Below are positions 1 to 7,312 of a stretch of 20,739 bases of DNA, one piece after another. Location: positions 1 to 20,739 of the forward strand of contig DATJDB010000196.1 of the NCBI GenBank assembly GCA_035497635.1, in the 5' to 3' direction. Every line of letters starts with the position of its first letter. Positions within the stretch are counted from its first letter, which is position 1. The notes under the pieces are model-generated. The model was not told the origin of the DNA, searched no databases, and saw only the letters and a list, made by a program, of their open reading frames with translations. Made by a program: the position numbers and the translations under genes. The DNA comes from Serpens sp035497635. Lineage in GTDB: Bacteria; Pseudomonadota; Gammaproteobacteria; Pseudomonadales; Pseudomonadaceae.

Positions 1-1
1 A

Positions 2-1576
2 TACGGCGACAAGGCCCATGATCCCTACGCTACGCCGTTCTACCAGCGCGTACGTCGCGTGGTCGGCTGGTGCGTGCGGCGGCGCAAGACGGTAATGCTG
101 GCCACGTTGCTGGCCTTCGTCGCCGCCGTGATGCTGTTCCGTCTGGTGCCCCAGCAGTTCTTCCCGCCCTCGGCGCGTCTGGAATTGATGGTCGACATCA
201 AGCTGGCCGAAGGCGCCTCCCTGCGCGCCACCGAGGCGGAAGTGGCACGGCTGGAAAAGCTGATCGCCGAACAGCCGGGCATTGAAAACTACACCGCCTA
301 TGTGGGCAGCGGATCGCCGCGCTTCTACCTGCCGCTGGACCAGCAGTTGCCGGCCACCAGCTTCGCCCAGTTCGTGGTGCTGACCGATAGTATCGAGTCC
401 CGCGAAACGGTGCGCGGCTGGTTGATCGAGACCATGGACACCCAGCTCCCGAGCCTGCGCAGCCGGGTGTCGCGCCTGGAAAACGGTCCGCCGGTGGGCT
501 ACCCGATTCAGTATCGCGTGAGTGGCGAACACATCGACGAGGTGCGCCGACTGGCCCGCGAAGTGGCCGCCCAGGTGCGCGCCAACCCGCACGTGGCCAA
601 CGTGCACCTGGACTGGCAGGAGCCGAGCAAGGTGATCCACCTTGACCTCGATCAGGAGCGCGCCCGCGCCCTGGGGGTGAACACCGCCGAGCTGTCGCGC
701 TTCCTGCAGGCGTCGTTGTCCGGCAGCCGGGTTAGCCATTACCGCGAAGGTAACGAGCTGATCGAGATCCTGGTGCGGGGCAGTGAGGAAGACCGCAGCC
801 TGCTGACGCTGCTGCCCAGCCTGGCGGTGCCCACCGACAGCGGGCAGAGCGTACCGTTGTCCCAGGTGGCGACCCTGGAATACGGCTTCGAGGAAGGCGT
901 CATCTGGCACCGCAACCGCCTGCCGACGGTGACCGTGCGCGCCGACGTCTACGGCGAGGAACCGCCGGCCACTCTGATCGCTGAAATTCACCCGGAACTC
1001 GCCGACGTGCGTGCCAACTTGCCCGATGGCTACCTGCTAGAGGTCGGCGGCACCGTGGAGGATTCCGCGCGCGGCCAGAAGTCGGTGATCGGCGGCTTGC
1101 CGCTGCTGGTGGTGGTGGTGATGACCCTGCTGATGCTGCAGCTGCGCAGCTTCTCGCGTTCGCTGATGGTATTCCTCACTGCGCCCCTGGGGCTGATCGG
1201 CGTCACGCTGTTCCTGCTGGTGTTCCAGCAGCCGTTCGGCTTCGTGGCCATGCTCGGCACCATCGCGCTGTCCGGGATGATCATGCGCAACTCGGTGATT
1301 CTCATCGACCAGATCGAGCAGGACATCGCCGCCGGTCACGACCGCTGGAATGCCATTATCGAGGCCACGGTGCGCCGCTTCCGGCCCATCGTGCTGACCG
1401 CGCTGGCGGCGGTGCTGGCGATGATCCCGCTGTCGCGCAGCGTGTTCTTCGGGCCGATGGCGGTGGCCATCATGGGCGGCCTGATCGTCGCCACCGTGCT
1501 GACCCTGTTGTTCCTTCCGGCGCTGTATGCAGGCTGGTTCCGGGTGCGCAAGGGCGAGGACGCGCCGGTTCGCTAA
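2..1576 (+). CDS. RND efflux transporter permease subunit, 3' part (5' end outside window)
   Basis: This is the C-terminal 524 residues of a resistance-nodulation-division inner-membrane pump, of the proton-driven type that works with a periplasmic adaptor and an outer-membrane channel. The frame is open from base 2, so the start lies upstream of the window. Visible parts are a TM7-like helix (roughly residues 30-50 of the fragment), a large periplasmic loop with pore/docking-type sequence (GPPVGYPIQYRVSG), and then five hydrophobic helices. Among these are LLVVVVMTLLMLQL, the FLTAPLGLIGV segment and the family hallmark SGMIMRNSVILIDQ. The sequence ends with LLFLPALYAGWF as in AcrB-like pumps, so the 3' end appears complete. 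The substrate cannot be told from this half. The adaptor gene usually lies upstream of the permease, outside the window. The next gene downstream is an unrelated permease after a REP-rich spacer, so this gene is probably last in its operon. Confidence 0.93.
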   Translation, partial: YGDKAHDPYATPFYQRVRRVVGWCVRRRKTVMLATLLAFVAAVMLFRLVPQQFFPPSARLELMVDIKLAEGASLRATEAEVARLEKLIAEQPGIENYTAYVGSGSPRFYLPLDQQLPATSFAQFVVLTDSIESRETVRGWLIETMDTQLPSLRSRVSRLENGPPVGYPIQYRVSGEHIDEVRRLAREVAAQVRANPHVANVHLDWQEPSKVIHLDLDQERARALGVNTAELSRFLQASLSGSRVSHYREGNELIEILVRGSEEDRSLLTLLPSLAVPTDSGQSVPLSQVATLEYGFEEGVIWHRNRLPTVTVRADVYGEEPPATLIAEIHPELADVRANLPDGYLLEVGGTVEDSARGQKSVIGGLPLLVVVVMTLLMLQLRSFSRSLMVFLTAPLGLIGVTLFLLVFQQPFGFVAMLGTIALSGMIMRNSVILIDQIEQDIAAGHDRWNAIIEATVRRFRPIVLTALAAVLAMIPLSRSVFFGPMAVAIMGGLIVATVLTLLFLPALYAGWFRVRKGEDAPVR

Positions 1577-1608
1577 ACGCGGCCCCGCCGGCCTTTTGTG
1601 GGAACGAT

Positions 1609-1632
1609 GGCCGGCGTAAGGCCGGCCCCACA
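1609..1632 (+). repeat. REP-like palindrome, GTAAA-loop family, copy A
   Basis: GGCCGGC (1609-1615) and GCCGGCC (1621-1627) form a perfect 7-bp stem around GTAAG and are followed by CCCACA. The same design recurs at the other GTAAA-family sites in this window. It lies just past the RND stop codon and may help protect or end that transcript, but there is no T-run. Confidence 0.8.
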
Positions 1633-1653
1633 AGGGTGCTCTGGCGAACACTC

Positions 1654-1680
1654 TGTGGGGCCGGGTTTATCCCGGCCGGC
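1654..1680 (-). repeat. REP-like palindrome, GTAAA-loop family, copy B (inverted)
   Basis: TGTGGGG leads into GGCCGGG (1659-1665), loop TTTAT, then CCCGGCC (1671-1677). Read on the minus strand this is the same unit as copy A, so A and B form a head-to-head pair of the kind seen in BIMEs. Confidence 0.8.
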
Positions 1681-1696
1681 GCGGCTAAGACTCTGC

Positions 1697-1743
1697 GCCG
1701 GGCGTAACCGGCATGCCGCTGGCCGGCGTAAAGCCGGCCCTAC
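1697..1743 (+). repeat. REP-like palindrome, copy C, with a degenerate unit before it
   Basis: GGCCGGC (1721-1727), loop GTAAA, GCCGGCC (1733-1739), then CTACA. Just upstream, 1697-1712 reads GCCGGGCGTAACCGGC, which looks like a shortened or decayed unit of the same family. The spacer 1577-1822 between the RND and DMT genes is largely made of these units. I see no gene in it. Confidence 0.7.
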
Positions 1744-1812
1744 AAAGTTGCGTGCCCGCCGCCCCTCCAACGCAAAACGCTCGATGTCCATGTGCCATGA
1801 ATGCCCAACGAC

Positions 1813-1817
1813 AGGAG
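1813..1817 (+). promoter_or_regulatory. Ribosome binding site deciding the DMT transporter start
   Basis: AGGAG ends 5 bases before ATG 1823. The frame stays open back to 1598, but that stretch runs through REP palindromes. The good ribosome site and the immediate transmembrane helix after 1823 decide for the shorter protein. Confidence 0.75.
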
Positions 1818-1822
1818 TCCCC

Positions 1823-2662
1823 ATGCCCGCGCCCCGTATCCTGCTGCTCACCCTGCTGGCCATGCTCGGCTTCGCCGGCAACTCCCTGCTGTGTCGGGTG
1901 GCGCTGAAAAGCGGCGCGCTGGATGCCGCCACCTTCACCAGCGTGCGCCTGCTGTCCGGCGCGCTGGTGCTCTGGCTGCTGATCAGCGCCGGTCGCCGCA
2001 GCCCGGCAGGCGACTGGCCTTCGGCGCTGGCACTGTGCATCTATGCCGCCGCCTTTTCCTTCGCCTATGTGCAACTGGACACCGCCAGCGGCGCGCTGCT
2101 GCTGTTCGGTGCCGTGCAGATCGGCATGCTGGTGGCCGGCTGGCGGCGGGGGGAGCGACTGGGGCGCTTGCAGATCGTCGGGTTGCTGCTGGTCATCGGC
2201 GGGCTGCTGGTGCTGCTGTTGCCCGGCAGCAGTTCTCCCGATCCGCTGGCGGCGTTGCTGATGCTCGGTTCAGGTCTGGCCTGGGCGCTGTATTCGCTGC
2301 GCGGACAGGTGACAAGCGATCCACTGGCCGCCACCGCCGGCAATTTCCTGCGCGCCGCTCCGCTGGCCCTGGTATTGAGTGGCGTGCTGCTGGTCGATCT
2401 GCGCTGGGATGCCATGGGACTGTTCTATGCCGTGCTGTCCGGCGCGCTGGCCTCGGGAATCTGCTACGTCATCTGGTACAGCGCGCTGCGCGGACTGACC
2501 GCCGTGCAGGCCGGCACCGTGCAGCTCAGCGTGCCGATTCTCGCCGCGCTCGGCGGCAGCCTGCTGCTCGCCGAACCCTTCACGCCGCGCCTGGCGCTGG
2601 TATCCGTGGCCGTGCTCGGCGGCGTGGCGCTGGTATTGCGCGCCCGGGCCGCCAAGCGCTGA
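1823..2662 (+). CDS. DMT superfamily (EamA-type) permease
   Basis: This 279-residue inner-membrane protein has about ten hydrophobic helices in two similar halves, the EamA fold of the drug/metabolite transporter superfamily. The first helix (LLLTLLAMLGFAGNSLLCRVAL) resembles the start of other EamA permeases. The second half has the characteristic segment GLAWALYSLRGQ, then ASGICYVIWYSALRGLTAVQAGTVQLSVPILAALGG near the end. The family exports or exchanges small metabolites, often amino acids or their derivatives. The substrate of this member is not predictable. The start at 1823 is preferred over an upstream one because of the AGGAG site and because the longer version would translate REP sequence. 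It appears to be a single gene between two repeat-bearing spacers. Confidence 0.88.
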   Translation: MPAPRILLLTLLAMLGFAGNSLLCRVALKSGALDAATFTSVRLLSGALVLWLLISAGRRSPAGDWPSALALCIYAAAFSFAYVQLDTASGALLLFGAVQIGMLVAGWRRGERLGRLQIVGLLLVIGGLLVLLLPGSSSPDPLAALLMLGSGLAWALYSLRGQVTSDPLAATAGNFLRAAPLALVLSGVLLVDLRWDAMGLFYAVLSGALASGICYVIWYSALRGLTAVQAGTVQLSVPILAALGGSLLLAEPFTPRLALVSVAVLGGVALVLRARAAKR

Positions 2663-2690
2663 GGCTCAACTTCGTGGCGGATGGCGGGTC

Positions 2691-2719
2691 GTAGGGTGGC
2701 CAACGTTACGTTGGCCACC
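2691..2719 (+). repeat. GTAGGGTGG-led palindrome, first copy
   Basis: GTAGGGTGG begins at 2691. A perfect 12-bp inverted repeat, GGTGGCCAACGT (2695-2706) and ACGTTGGCCACC (2708-2719), surrounds one central T. There is no T-run after it, so it is more likely a dispersed repeat than an intrinsic terminator, although it lies just past the DMT stop. Confidence 0.7.
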
Positions 2720-2751
2720 AACCCGCCGGCACGGGCCGGAGCGGGAGCCCC

Positions 2752-2785
2752 GTAGGGTGGGAAACTCGCGCAGCGATTTCCCACC
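2752..2785 (+). repeat. GTAGGGTGG-led palindrome, second copy
   Basis: GTAGGGTGG begins at 2752. GGTGGGAAA (2756-2764) and TTTCCCACC (2777-2785) form the outer stem, with an inner TCGC/GCGA pairing. The leader is the same as in the copy at 2691 but the stem sequence differs, so the family seems defined by leader and symmetry. It ends 25 bases before the DUF2945 start. Confidence 0.65.
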
Positions 2786-2810
2786 GAGCAGCCAATGGGA
2801 GGAGAGAGCC

Positions 2811-3026
2811 ATGCCACCCCGATTCAAAATCGGCGACCACGTCAGCTGGAACTCCGAAGCCGGTCGCGTGAGCGGCCGGATCACCCGCGTGCATACCCGC
2901 GACACCGAGTACAAGGGCCATCCCCGCCATGCCAGCGCCGACAGCCCGCAGTACGAGATCAAGAGCGACAAGACCGATCACATCGCCATGCACAAGGAAG
3001 ACGCGCTGACCCGGCTCGGCGACTGA
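2811..3026 (+). CDS. DUF2945 (HVA1/Tudor-like) small protein
   Basis: This soluble protein of 71 residues matches, by recognition, the DUF2945 or 'hypervirulence-associated protein Tudor domain' family. The signature runs KIGDHVSWNSEAGRVSGRI near the N-terminus, then HTRDTEYKG, QYEIKSDKTDHIAMHK and a final ALTRL. The fold is a small beta-barrel. The molecular role in bacteria is not established, and the family name comes from fungal pathogens. ATG 2811 has a strong purine-rich site (GGGAGGAGA, 2798-2806). An upstream in-frame start at 2757 would lie in the palindrome and is rejected. The stop overlaps the start of the DUF488 gene by one base, which suggests translational coupling. No signal peptide or membrane segment is present. 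Confidence 0.85.
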   Translation: MPPRFKIGDHVSWNSEAGRVSGRITRVHTRDTEYKGHPRHASADSPQYEIKSDKTDHIAMHKEDALTRLGD

Positions 3027-3607
3027 TGCCGACCCGCGTCTGGACCATTGGCCATTCCAACCAGCCGGTGGACCGCTTTCTCGCCCTGCTGGAGCGAAAT
3101 GACATCCAGGCGCTGGCCGATGTGCGGCGCTTTCCCGGCTCGCGGCGTTGGCCGCAGTTCGGCGCCGAGGCGTTGGCGCTGCGTCTGGCGGAGCAGGGCA
3201 TTGAATACCAATGGTTCGGCGAGCTGGGCGGTCGGCGACGGCCGCTGCCGGATTCGCCTAACGATGCCTGGCGCAACGCGGCGTTTCGCGGCTATGCGGA
3301 TCATCTGGCCAGTGACGAGTTTGCCGCTGGCCTGGCGCGTCTGCTGGCGCTGGTGGAGCGCAAGCGCACCGCCCTGATGTGCGCCGAAGTGCTCTGGTGG
3401 CGCTGCCACCGTTCGCTGGTCGCGGACGTATTGCAAGTGCGGGGTTTCCAGGTGCTGCATATCCTCGACGACAAGCCGCCCATCGAACACCCGTACACCG
3501 CGCCGGCCCGGCTGCACGAAGGCCGCTTGAGCTACCGCGAGGGCGAGGGCCACCTGCTCAACGAGGCGGCGCGGCGGCGGGGCGAGCAGGGGAAGTTACC
3601 GCTGTGA
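3026..3607 (+). CDS. DUF488 family protein
   Basis: This 193-residue cytoplasmic protein belongs to DUF488. Visible family motifs in order are TIGHSN (residues 7-12), the arginine-rich segment ADVRRFPGSRRWPQF (about 31-45), FGELGGRR (about 64-71) and the cysteine/histidine stretch MCAEVLWWRCHRSLVADVL (about 118-136). The conserved Cys, His and Arg residues suggest a catalytic or metal/nucleic-acid-binding site, but I know of no settled function. ATG 3026 overlaps the TGA of the DUF2945 gene, so the start is set by coupling; the longer open frame from 2795 overlaps the upstream gene and is discarded. The two genes look like a small two-gene unit. A hairpin lies between this gene and the convergent plsB. 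Confidence 0.86.
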   Translation: MPTRVWTIGHSNQPVDRFLALLERNDIQALADVRRFPGSRRWPQFGAEALALRLAEQGIEYQWFGELGGRRRPLPDSPNDAWRNAAFRGYADHLASDEFAAGLARLLALVERKRTALMCAEVLWWRCHRSLVADVLQVRGFQVLHILDDKPPIEHPYTAPARLHEGRLSYREGEGHLLNEAARRRGEQGKLPL

Positions 3608-3629
3608 AGGGGGCTCGGTGCCTGTCCAC

Positions 3630-3667
3630 CCTCTCCCCCTGGCCCCTCTCCCATCGAGGGAGAGGGG
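3630..3667. terminator. Hairpin between convergent DUF488 and plsB genes
   Basis: CCCCTCTCCC (3643-3652) and GGGAGAGGGG (3658-3667) form a perfect 10-bp stem with a 5-base loop. They are preceded by another CCCTCTCCCCC run at 3629-3639. There is no U-tract on either strand, so it is either a non-canonical terminator or one of the GAGAGGG palindromes repeated in Pseudomonas genomes. Its place between two stop codons favours a role in ending both transcripts. Confidence 0.5.
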
Positions 3668-3675
3668 AGACTGGG

Positions 3676-6168
3676 TTACGGCTCGACGTTGTCCGGCTGC
3701 GGACTGCGCTGCCGATCCAGGGTGACCTGGCGGATCGACAGGCGCACCTCGGCCGGCAACATGCGCTTGGCCACGCTCTCCACCAGTTCACCCAGCTTGG
3801 GATGGTGGCTGAGCTTGCCCTCGGCATCAGTGCGCAGCACGCCCTGTTCACGCAGCGTGGCGATGAAATGGCGGAACAGGCTTTTGTCGAAGAACTCCGG
3901 CGCGTTCAGGCCATGCAGGATGGACAGGCGCTGGGCCATGATCGTGCACAGGCTTTCCAGTTCCTCGGCCGTCAGGGACTGCTGCGGATGGTCGAGGATC
4001 AGCGCGATGCTCATGTAGAAGCGCTGCAGGGTCTGCACAATGGAGCGCGACAGCAGGGTGAGCAGCACGAACTGCCCCGAACTCGGCGCCGGACGGATGA
4101 ACACGTCATCCTCGCGGCGCAGCAGCTGCATGTCGACAAAAGCGTTCAGCCACTGGTCGACGGCCGCTTCCAGTTCATCGGCTTCGAAACGGATGAACAA
4201 TTCCGCCTGCAGGTACGGATACAGCGCGCTGAGGTAGCGCAGGATCTGCTCGCGGCTGATGCGCCCGCTGTTCTGGAAGAAGCTGGCCAGCAGTGCCGGC
4301 AGGGCGAAGATGTGCAGCACGTTGTTGCGGTAATAGGTCATCAGCACCGCGTGCTGCTCGTTCAGGTAGATGATCTCGCCCAGCGAATCGCGCTGACTGT
4401 CGATCAGTTCCATGTCCAGCACATGCTGGATGAGCGTCTCGCCACTGCCTTCCGGCAGAGTGGTGTGGGGCGAGTAGGGCACCTGGCGCAGCAGCGTCTG
4501 GTAAGCCTCCAGTACGCTGGCCAGGCCGGCGCGGTCGATGGCCAGCTTGCTGGTGGAGAGCATGACCATAGCCACCAGGTTGACCGGGTTTATCGCGGCC
4601 GCCTCGTTGATGTGGCGCGCCACTTCGGTGCCCAGGCGGTTGGTGACGGTGTTCAGCCAGTCGGGACGGTAGTCCGGTCCACCGCTGTTCTTGCGCCAGT
4701 CCGGCTGCTGCTGGTCCAGGAAACTGGCCAGGCGGATCGGTTCGCCGAAGTTCACCGAGACCTGGCCGAAGCGCTGGCGCAGGGCGCCGAGCACGCGGAA
4801 CAGATCGCCGACGGACTCCTTCTTCTTCTCCGCGCCGCGCAGTTCGCCCAGGTAGGTGCGGCCTTCCAGTACGCGCTCGTAGCCGATGTACACCGGCACG
4901 AAGGCGATCGGCAGGCGGTTGGAACGCAGGAAGCTGCGCAGGGTGATGGCCAGCATGCCGGTCTTCGGTTGCAGGGTGCGCCCGGTGCGCGAGCGGCCGC
5001 CTTCGACGAAGTACTCCACCGGGAAACCACGGCTGTACAGGGTGTGCAGGTATTCGTTGAACACCGCCGTGTACAGCGGGTTGCCCTTGAAGGTGCGGCG
5101 CATGAAGAAGGCGCCGCCGCGGCGCAGCAGGCCGCCGATAATCGGCATGTTGAGGTTGATGCCGGCGGCGATGTGCGGCGTGCTCAATCCGTTGCGGAAC
5201 AACAGATAGGAGAGCAGCAGGTAGTCGATGTGGCTGCGGTGACAGGGCACGTAGATGATCTCGTGGCCGTGGGCAACGCTTTTCACCCCTTCCACGTTAT
5301 TGACCTGCACGCCGTCGTAGATCTTGTTCCAGAACCAGGTCAGTACCAGTTCCAGGAAGCGGATCGCGGTGTAGGTGTAGTCCGAGGCGATCTCGTTGCC
5401 GTAGCGCAGCGCGCGAACCTCGGCCTTCGCCGGACTGATGCCCACGCGCTCGGCTTCGGCGGCAATCGCTTCGCGCACCAGCGGAGCGTGCACCAGGCCC
5501 TTGACCAGGTTGCGCCGGTGCGACACGTCCGGGCCGATGACCGCGGCCTTCTGGTTGCGGAAGTGCACGCGCAGGATGCGGTGGGCCATGCGCTGGGTGC
5601 GCTCGGCGCCCTTGCCCTGGCTGACCAGTTCACGCAGCTGGATGGGCGTGGAGAACTGCACGCGGGTCTTGCGACCCAGGAACAGGATGGCCAGAAGCTT
5701 GCGCAGCCGTCCGGTGACGGCCCAGCTGTCGGCGAACAACAGTTTCCACGGGCTGGTTTCGCGAGCAGGCGACTGGCCCCAATACACGCTGACCGGCACG
5801 ATCTGCGCTTCGGCCAAGGCATTCTGGCTGACCAGGGTGACCAGGCGCGTCAAGGTCGGCGCGATCACCGGCTTGCTGCGCTGGCCCAGCCAGCGCGACG
5901 GTGCGTCGAGGAAGAAGCAGGCCTCCGGTTCCTGATGGCCGTCCATGGACACTTGTGCCAGCGGGCGGGGCAGGGCGTTCTTCAGGCATTCCTGTTCGAC
6001 CACCATCAGGTCGCTCAGGGACGGTGTCTGCAATACGTAGAACACCGGTTTGCTGCGATCCAGATCCAGCGACAGCGCGGACTGGCCAATGGTTTCGGAG
6101 CGAACCCACAGATACAGCAGGCGGCGCAGGGTGCCGACAACCAGACGGCTAAAGGGGAAGCGGGTCAT
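3676..6168 (-). CDS. plsB: Glycerol-3-phosphate 1-O-acyltransferase PlsB
   Basis: PlsB is the inner-membrane enzyme that transfers an acyl chain from acyl-CoA or acyl-ACP to position 1 of sn-glycerol 3-phosphate, the first step of phospholipid synthesis. The protein has 830 residues, the usual PlsB length. Catalytic block I is CHRSHIDYLL with H310 and D315 (the HX4D motif). Block II is GGAFFMRRTFKGNPLY (about 351-366), block III YFVEGGRSRTG (386-396), and a proline-containing block IV (RLPIAFVPVYIGYE) follows. The N-terminus MTRFPFSRLV with LWVRSETI fits Pseudomonas PlsB. ATG 6168 is the first possible start, although no strong Shine-Dalgarno sequence precedes it. The 32-base leader instead consists almost wholly of inverted repeats. 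It is divergent from the Gld-type ABC operon and convergent with DUF488. Confidence 0.96.
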   Translation of the reverse strand: MTRFPFSRLVVGTLRRLLYLWVRSETIGQSALSLDLDRSKPVFYVLQTPSLSDLMVVEQECLKNALPRPLAQVSMDGHQEPEACFFLDAPSRWLGQRSKPVIAPTLTRLVTLVSQNALAEAQIVPVSVYWGQSPARETSPWKLLFADSWAVTGRLRKLLAILFLGRKTRVQFSTPIQLRELVSQGKGAERTQRMAHRILRVHFRNQKAAVIGPDVSHRRNLVKGLVHAPLVREAIAAEAERVGISPAKAEVRALRYGNEIASDYTYTAIRFLELVLTWFWNKIYDGVQVNNVEGVKSVAHGHEIIYVPCHRSHIDYLLLSYLLFRNGLSTPHIAAGINLNMPIIGGLLRRGGAFFMRRTFKGNPLYTAVFNEYLHTLYSRGFPVEYFVEGGRSRTGRTLQPKTGMLAITLRSFLRSNRLPIAFVPVYIGYERVLEGRTYLGELRGAEKKKESVGDLFRVLGALRQRFGQVSVNFGEPIRLASFLDQQQPDWRKNSGGPDYRPDWLNTVTNRLGTEVARHINEAAAINPVNLVAMVMLSTSKLAIDRAGLASVLEAYQTLLRQVPYSPHTTLPEGSGETLIQHVLDMELIDSQRDSLGEIIYLNEQHAVLMTYYRNNVLHIFALPALLASFFQNSGRISREQILRYLSALYPYLQAELFIRFEADELEAAVDQWLNAFVDMQLLRREDDVFIRPAPSSGQFVLLTLLSRSIVQTLQRFYMSIALILDHPQQSLTAEELESLCTIMAQRLSILHGLNAPEFFDKSLFRHFIATLREQGVLRTDAEGKLSHHPKLGELVESVAKRMLPAEVRLSIRQVTLDRQRSPQPDNVEP

Positions 6169-6174
6169 ACGAAT

Positions 6175-6200
6175 GTTTGGGTCAAACGAGCAATTGCTCG
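6175..6200 (-). promoter_or_regulatory. Adjacent palindromes in the plsB leader
   Basis: CGAGCAATTGCTCG (6187-6200) is a perfect 14-bp palindrome ending 19 bases before the plsB start codon. It abuts GTTTG-GGT-CAAAC (6175-6187), a second 5-bp inverted repeat that leads almost to the start codon. A repressor site or an RNA hairpin controlling translation are both possible. No regulator is identifiable from the sequence. Confidence 0.45.
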
Positions 6201-6296
6201 GGAGGCGCTAGTGTGCCCCATGGCAGGGCGGCGGAAAAGCGTAAAGCGCTGAAACGCAATGACCTTTGACAAGCTTGCGAAGCAGGCGCTGGCGTC

Positions 6297-6326
6297 TTGC
6301 CAGTGTCACTGGGCTGCTTCTATAGT
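6297..6326 (+). promoter_or_regulatory. Probable sigma-70 promoter of the Gld-type ABC operon
   Basis: TTGCCA (6297-6302), an 18-base spacer and TATAGT (6321-6326) match the -35 and -10 consensus in five of six positions each. Transcription would start near 6333, giving a leader of roughly 55 bases before ATG 6389. This is read by eye, with no experimental support. Confidence 0.5.
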
Positions 6327-6388
6327 CCGCCGTCGTTTGCAGGCTCGCGTCGCGTCATTCGCCGCGTGAAGGGAGGGTTAAAAAGGCC

Positions 6389-7312
6389 ATGATCGAACTG
6401 CGCAATCTGACCAAGCGTTTTGCCCGGCATACGGCGGTCGACGACCTGTCGCTGACCGTACGCCCCGGTGAGGTGCTGGGCTTTCTCGGACCCAACGGGG
6501 CCGGCAAGTCCACCACCATGAAGATGCTCACCGGCTTTCTCGCGCCCACTTCGGGCACCGCCCTGATCCAGGGCTTCGATATCCAGACCCAGCCCCGGCA
6601 GGCGCAGCAACTGATCGGCTACCTGCCGGAAGGCGCGCCCTGCTATGAAGACATGCGCGTCGGCGCATTCCTGAACTTTATTGCCGAGGTGCGCGGTTAT
6701 CGGGGCGAGGAAAAGCGTCAGCGGGTGGCTCGCGTGGTCGAGCAACTGGAGCTGGCCGAAGTATTGGGTCAGACCATCGACACCCTGTCCAAGGGCTTCA
6801 AACGCCGCGTCGGCCTGGCCCAGGCGATCCTCCACGATCCGCAGGTGCTGATCCTCGACGAGCCCACCGACGGCCTGGATCCCAACCAGAAGCATCAGGT
6901 GCGCGAGCTGATTCGCGGGCTGGCCGCGGACAAGATCGTCATCATCTCCACCCACATCCTCGAAGAGGTTGGCGCCCTGTGTACCCGCGCGGTGGTGATC
7001 GCCAACGGCCGGCTGGTGGCCGATGGCACGCCGCTGGAGCTGGAGCGCCGCTCGCGTTACCACCAGGCAGTGACCCTGGTCAGCGACGAGGCGCTGGATG
7101 CCGAGGCGCTGGGCGCGCTGCCCGGTGTGGCGGCTGTCGAACGCAACGCCCGCGAGCACAGTCTGACGCTGCTGGCCGAGCCGGGGCAGGTGATCTTTCC
7201 GCAGGTCAGCGAACTGATCCGCCAGCGTGGCTGGGCCGTGCGCGAGCTGGATGTCGAGCGCGGCCGGCTGGATGAGGTGTTCCGCAACCTGACCCGGGGA
7301 GACGCGGCATGA
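6389..7312 (+). CDS. ABC transporter ATP-binding protein, GldA-like
   Basis: This 307-residue ATPase would power the ABC-2 permease encoded next to it. The Walker A motif is GPNGAGKST (34-42), the signature region LSKGFKRRVGLAQAI (133-147), Walker B with catalytic Glu VLILDEPTDGLD (153-164) and the H-loop His is H189. At the Q-loop position the sequence reads YLPEGAP, so Glu81 stands where Gln is usual, a feature I associate with GldA-type ATPases. The C-terminal 80 or so residues form an extra domain after the nucleotide-binding core. The start is ATG 6389 with a purine-rich stretch (GGGAGG at 6371-6376, AAAAGG at 6381-6386) before it. Its last four bases overlap the permease start (ATGA). 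The GldA name reflects similarity to the Flavobacterium gliding transporter; gliding is not implied here. Confidence 0.93.
   Translation: MIELRNLTKRFARHTAVDDLSLTVRPGEVLGFLGPNGAGKSTTMKMLTGFLAPTSGTALIQGFDIQTQPRQAQQLIGYLPEGAPCYEDMRVGAFLNFIAEVRGYRGEEKRQRVARVVEQLELAEVLGQTIDTLSKGFKRRVGLAQAILHDPQVLILDEPTDGLDPNQKHQVRELIRGLAADKIVIISTHILEEVGALCTRAVVIANGRLVADGTPLELERRSRYHQAVTLVSDEALDAEALGALPGVAAVERNAREHSLTLLAEPGQVIFPQVSELIRQRGWAVRELDVERGRLDEVFRNLTRGDAA

Noticed and set aside
1598..1822. A longer DMT transporter from 1598
   Set aside because: The extra 75 residues are translated REP palindromes with no membrane helix, while a good AGGAG site precedes 1823.
3379..6252. A 957-codon plus-strand open frame antisense to plsB
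   Set aside because: It mirrors plsB codon by codon in a GC-rich gene and is rich in Gln, Ala, Val and His with no recognisable domain. PlsB motifs on the other strand are perfect.
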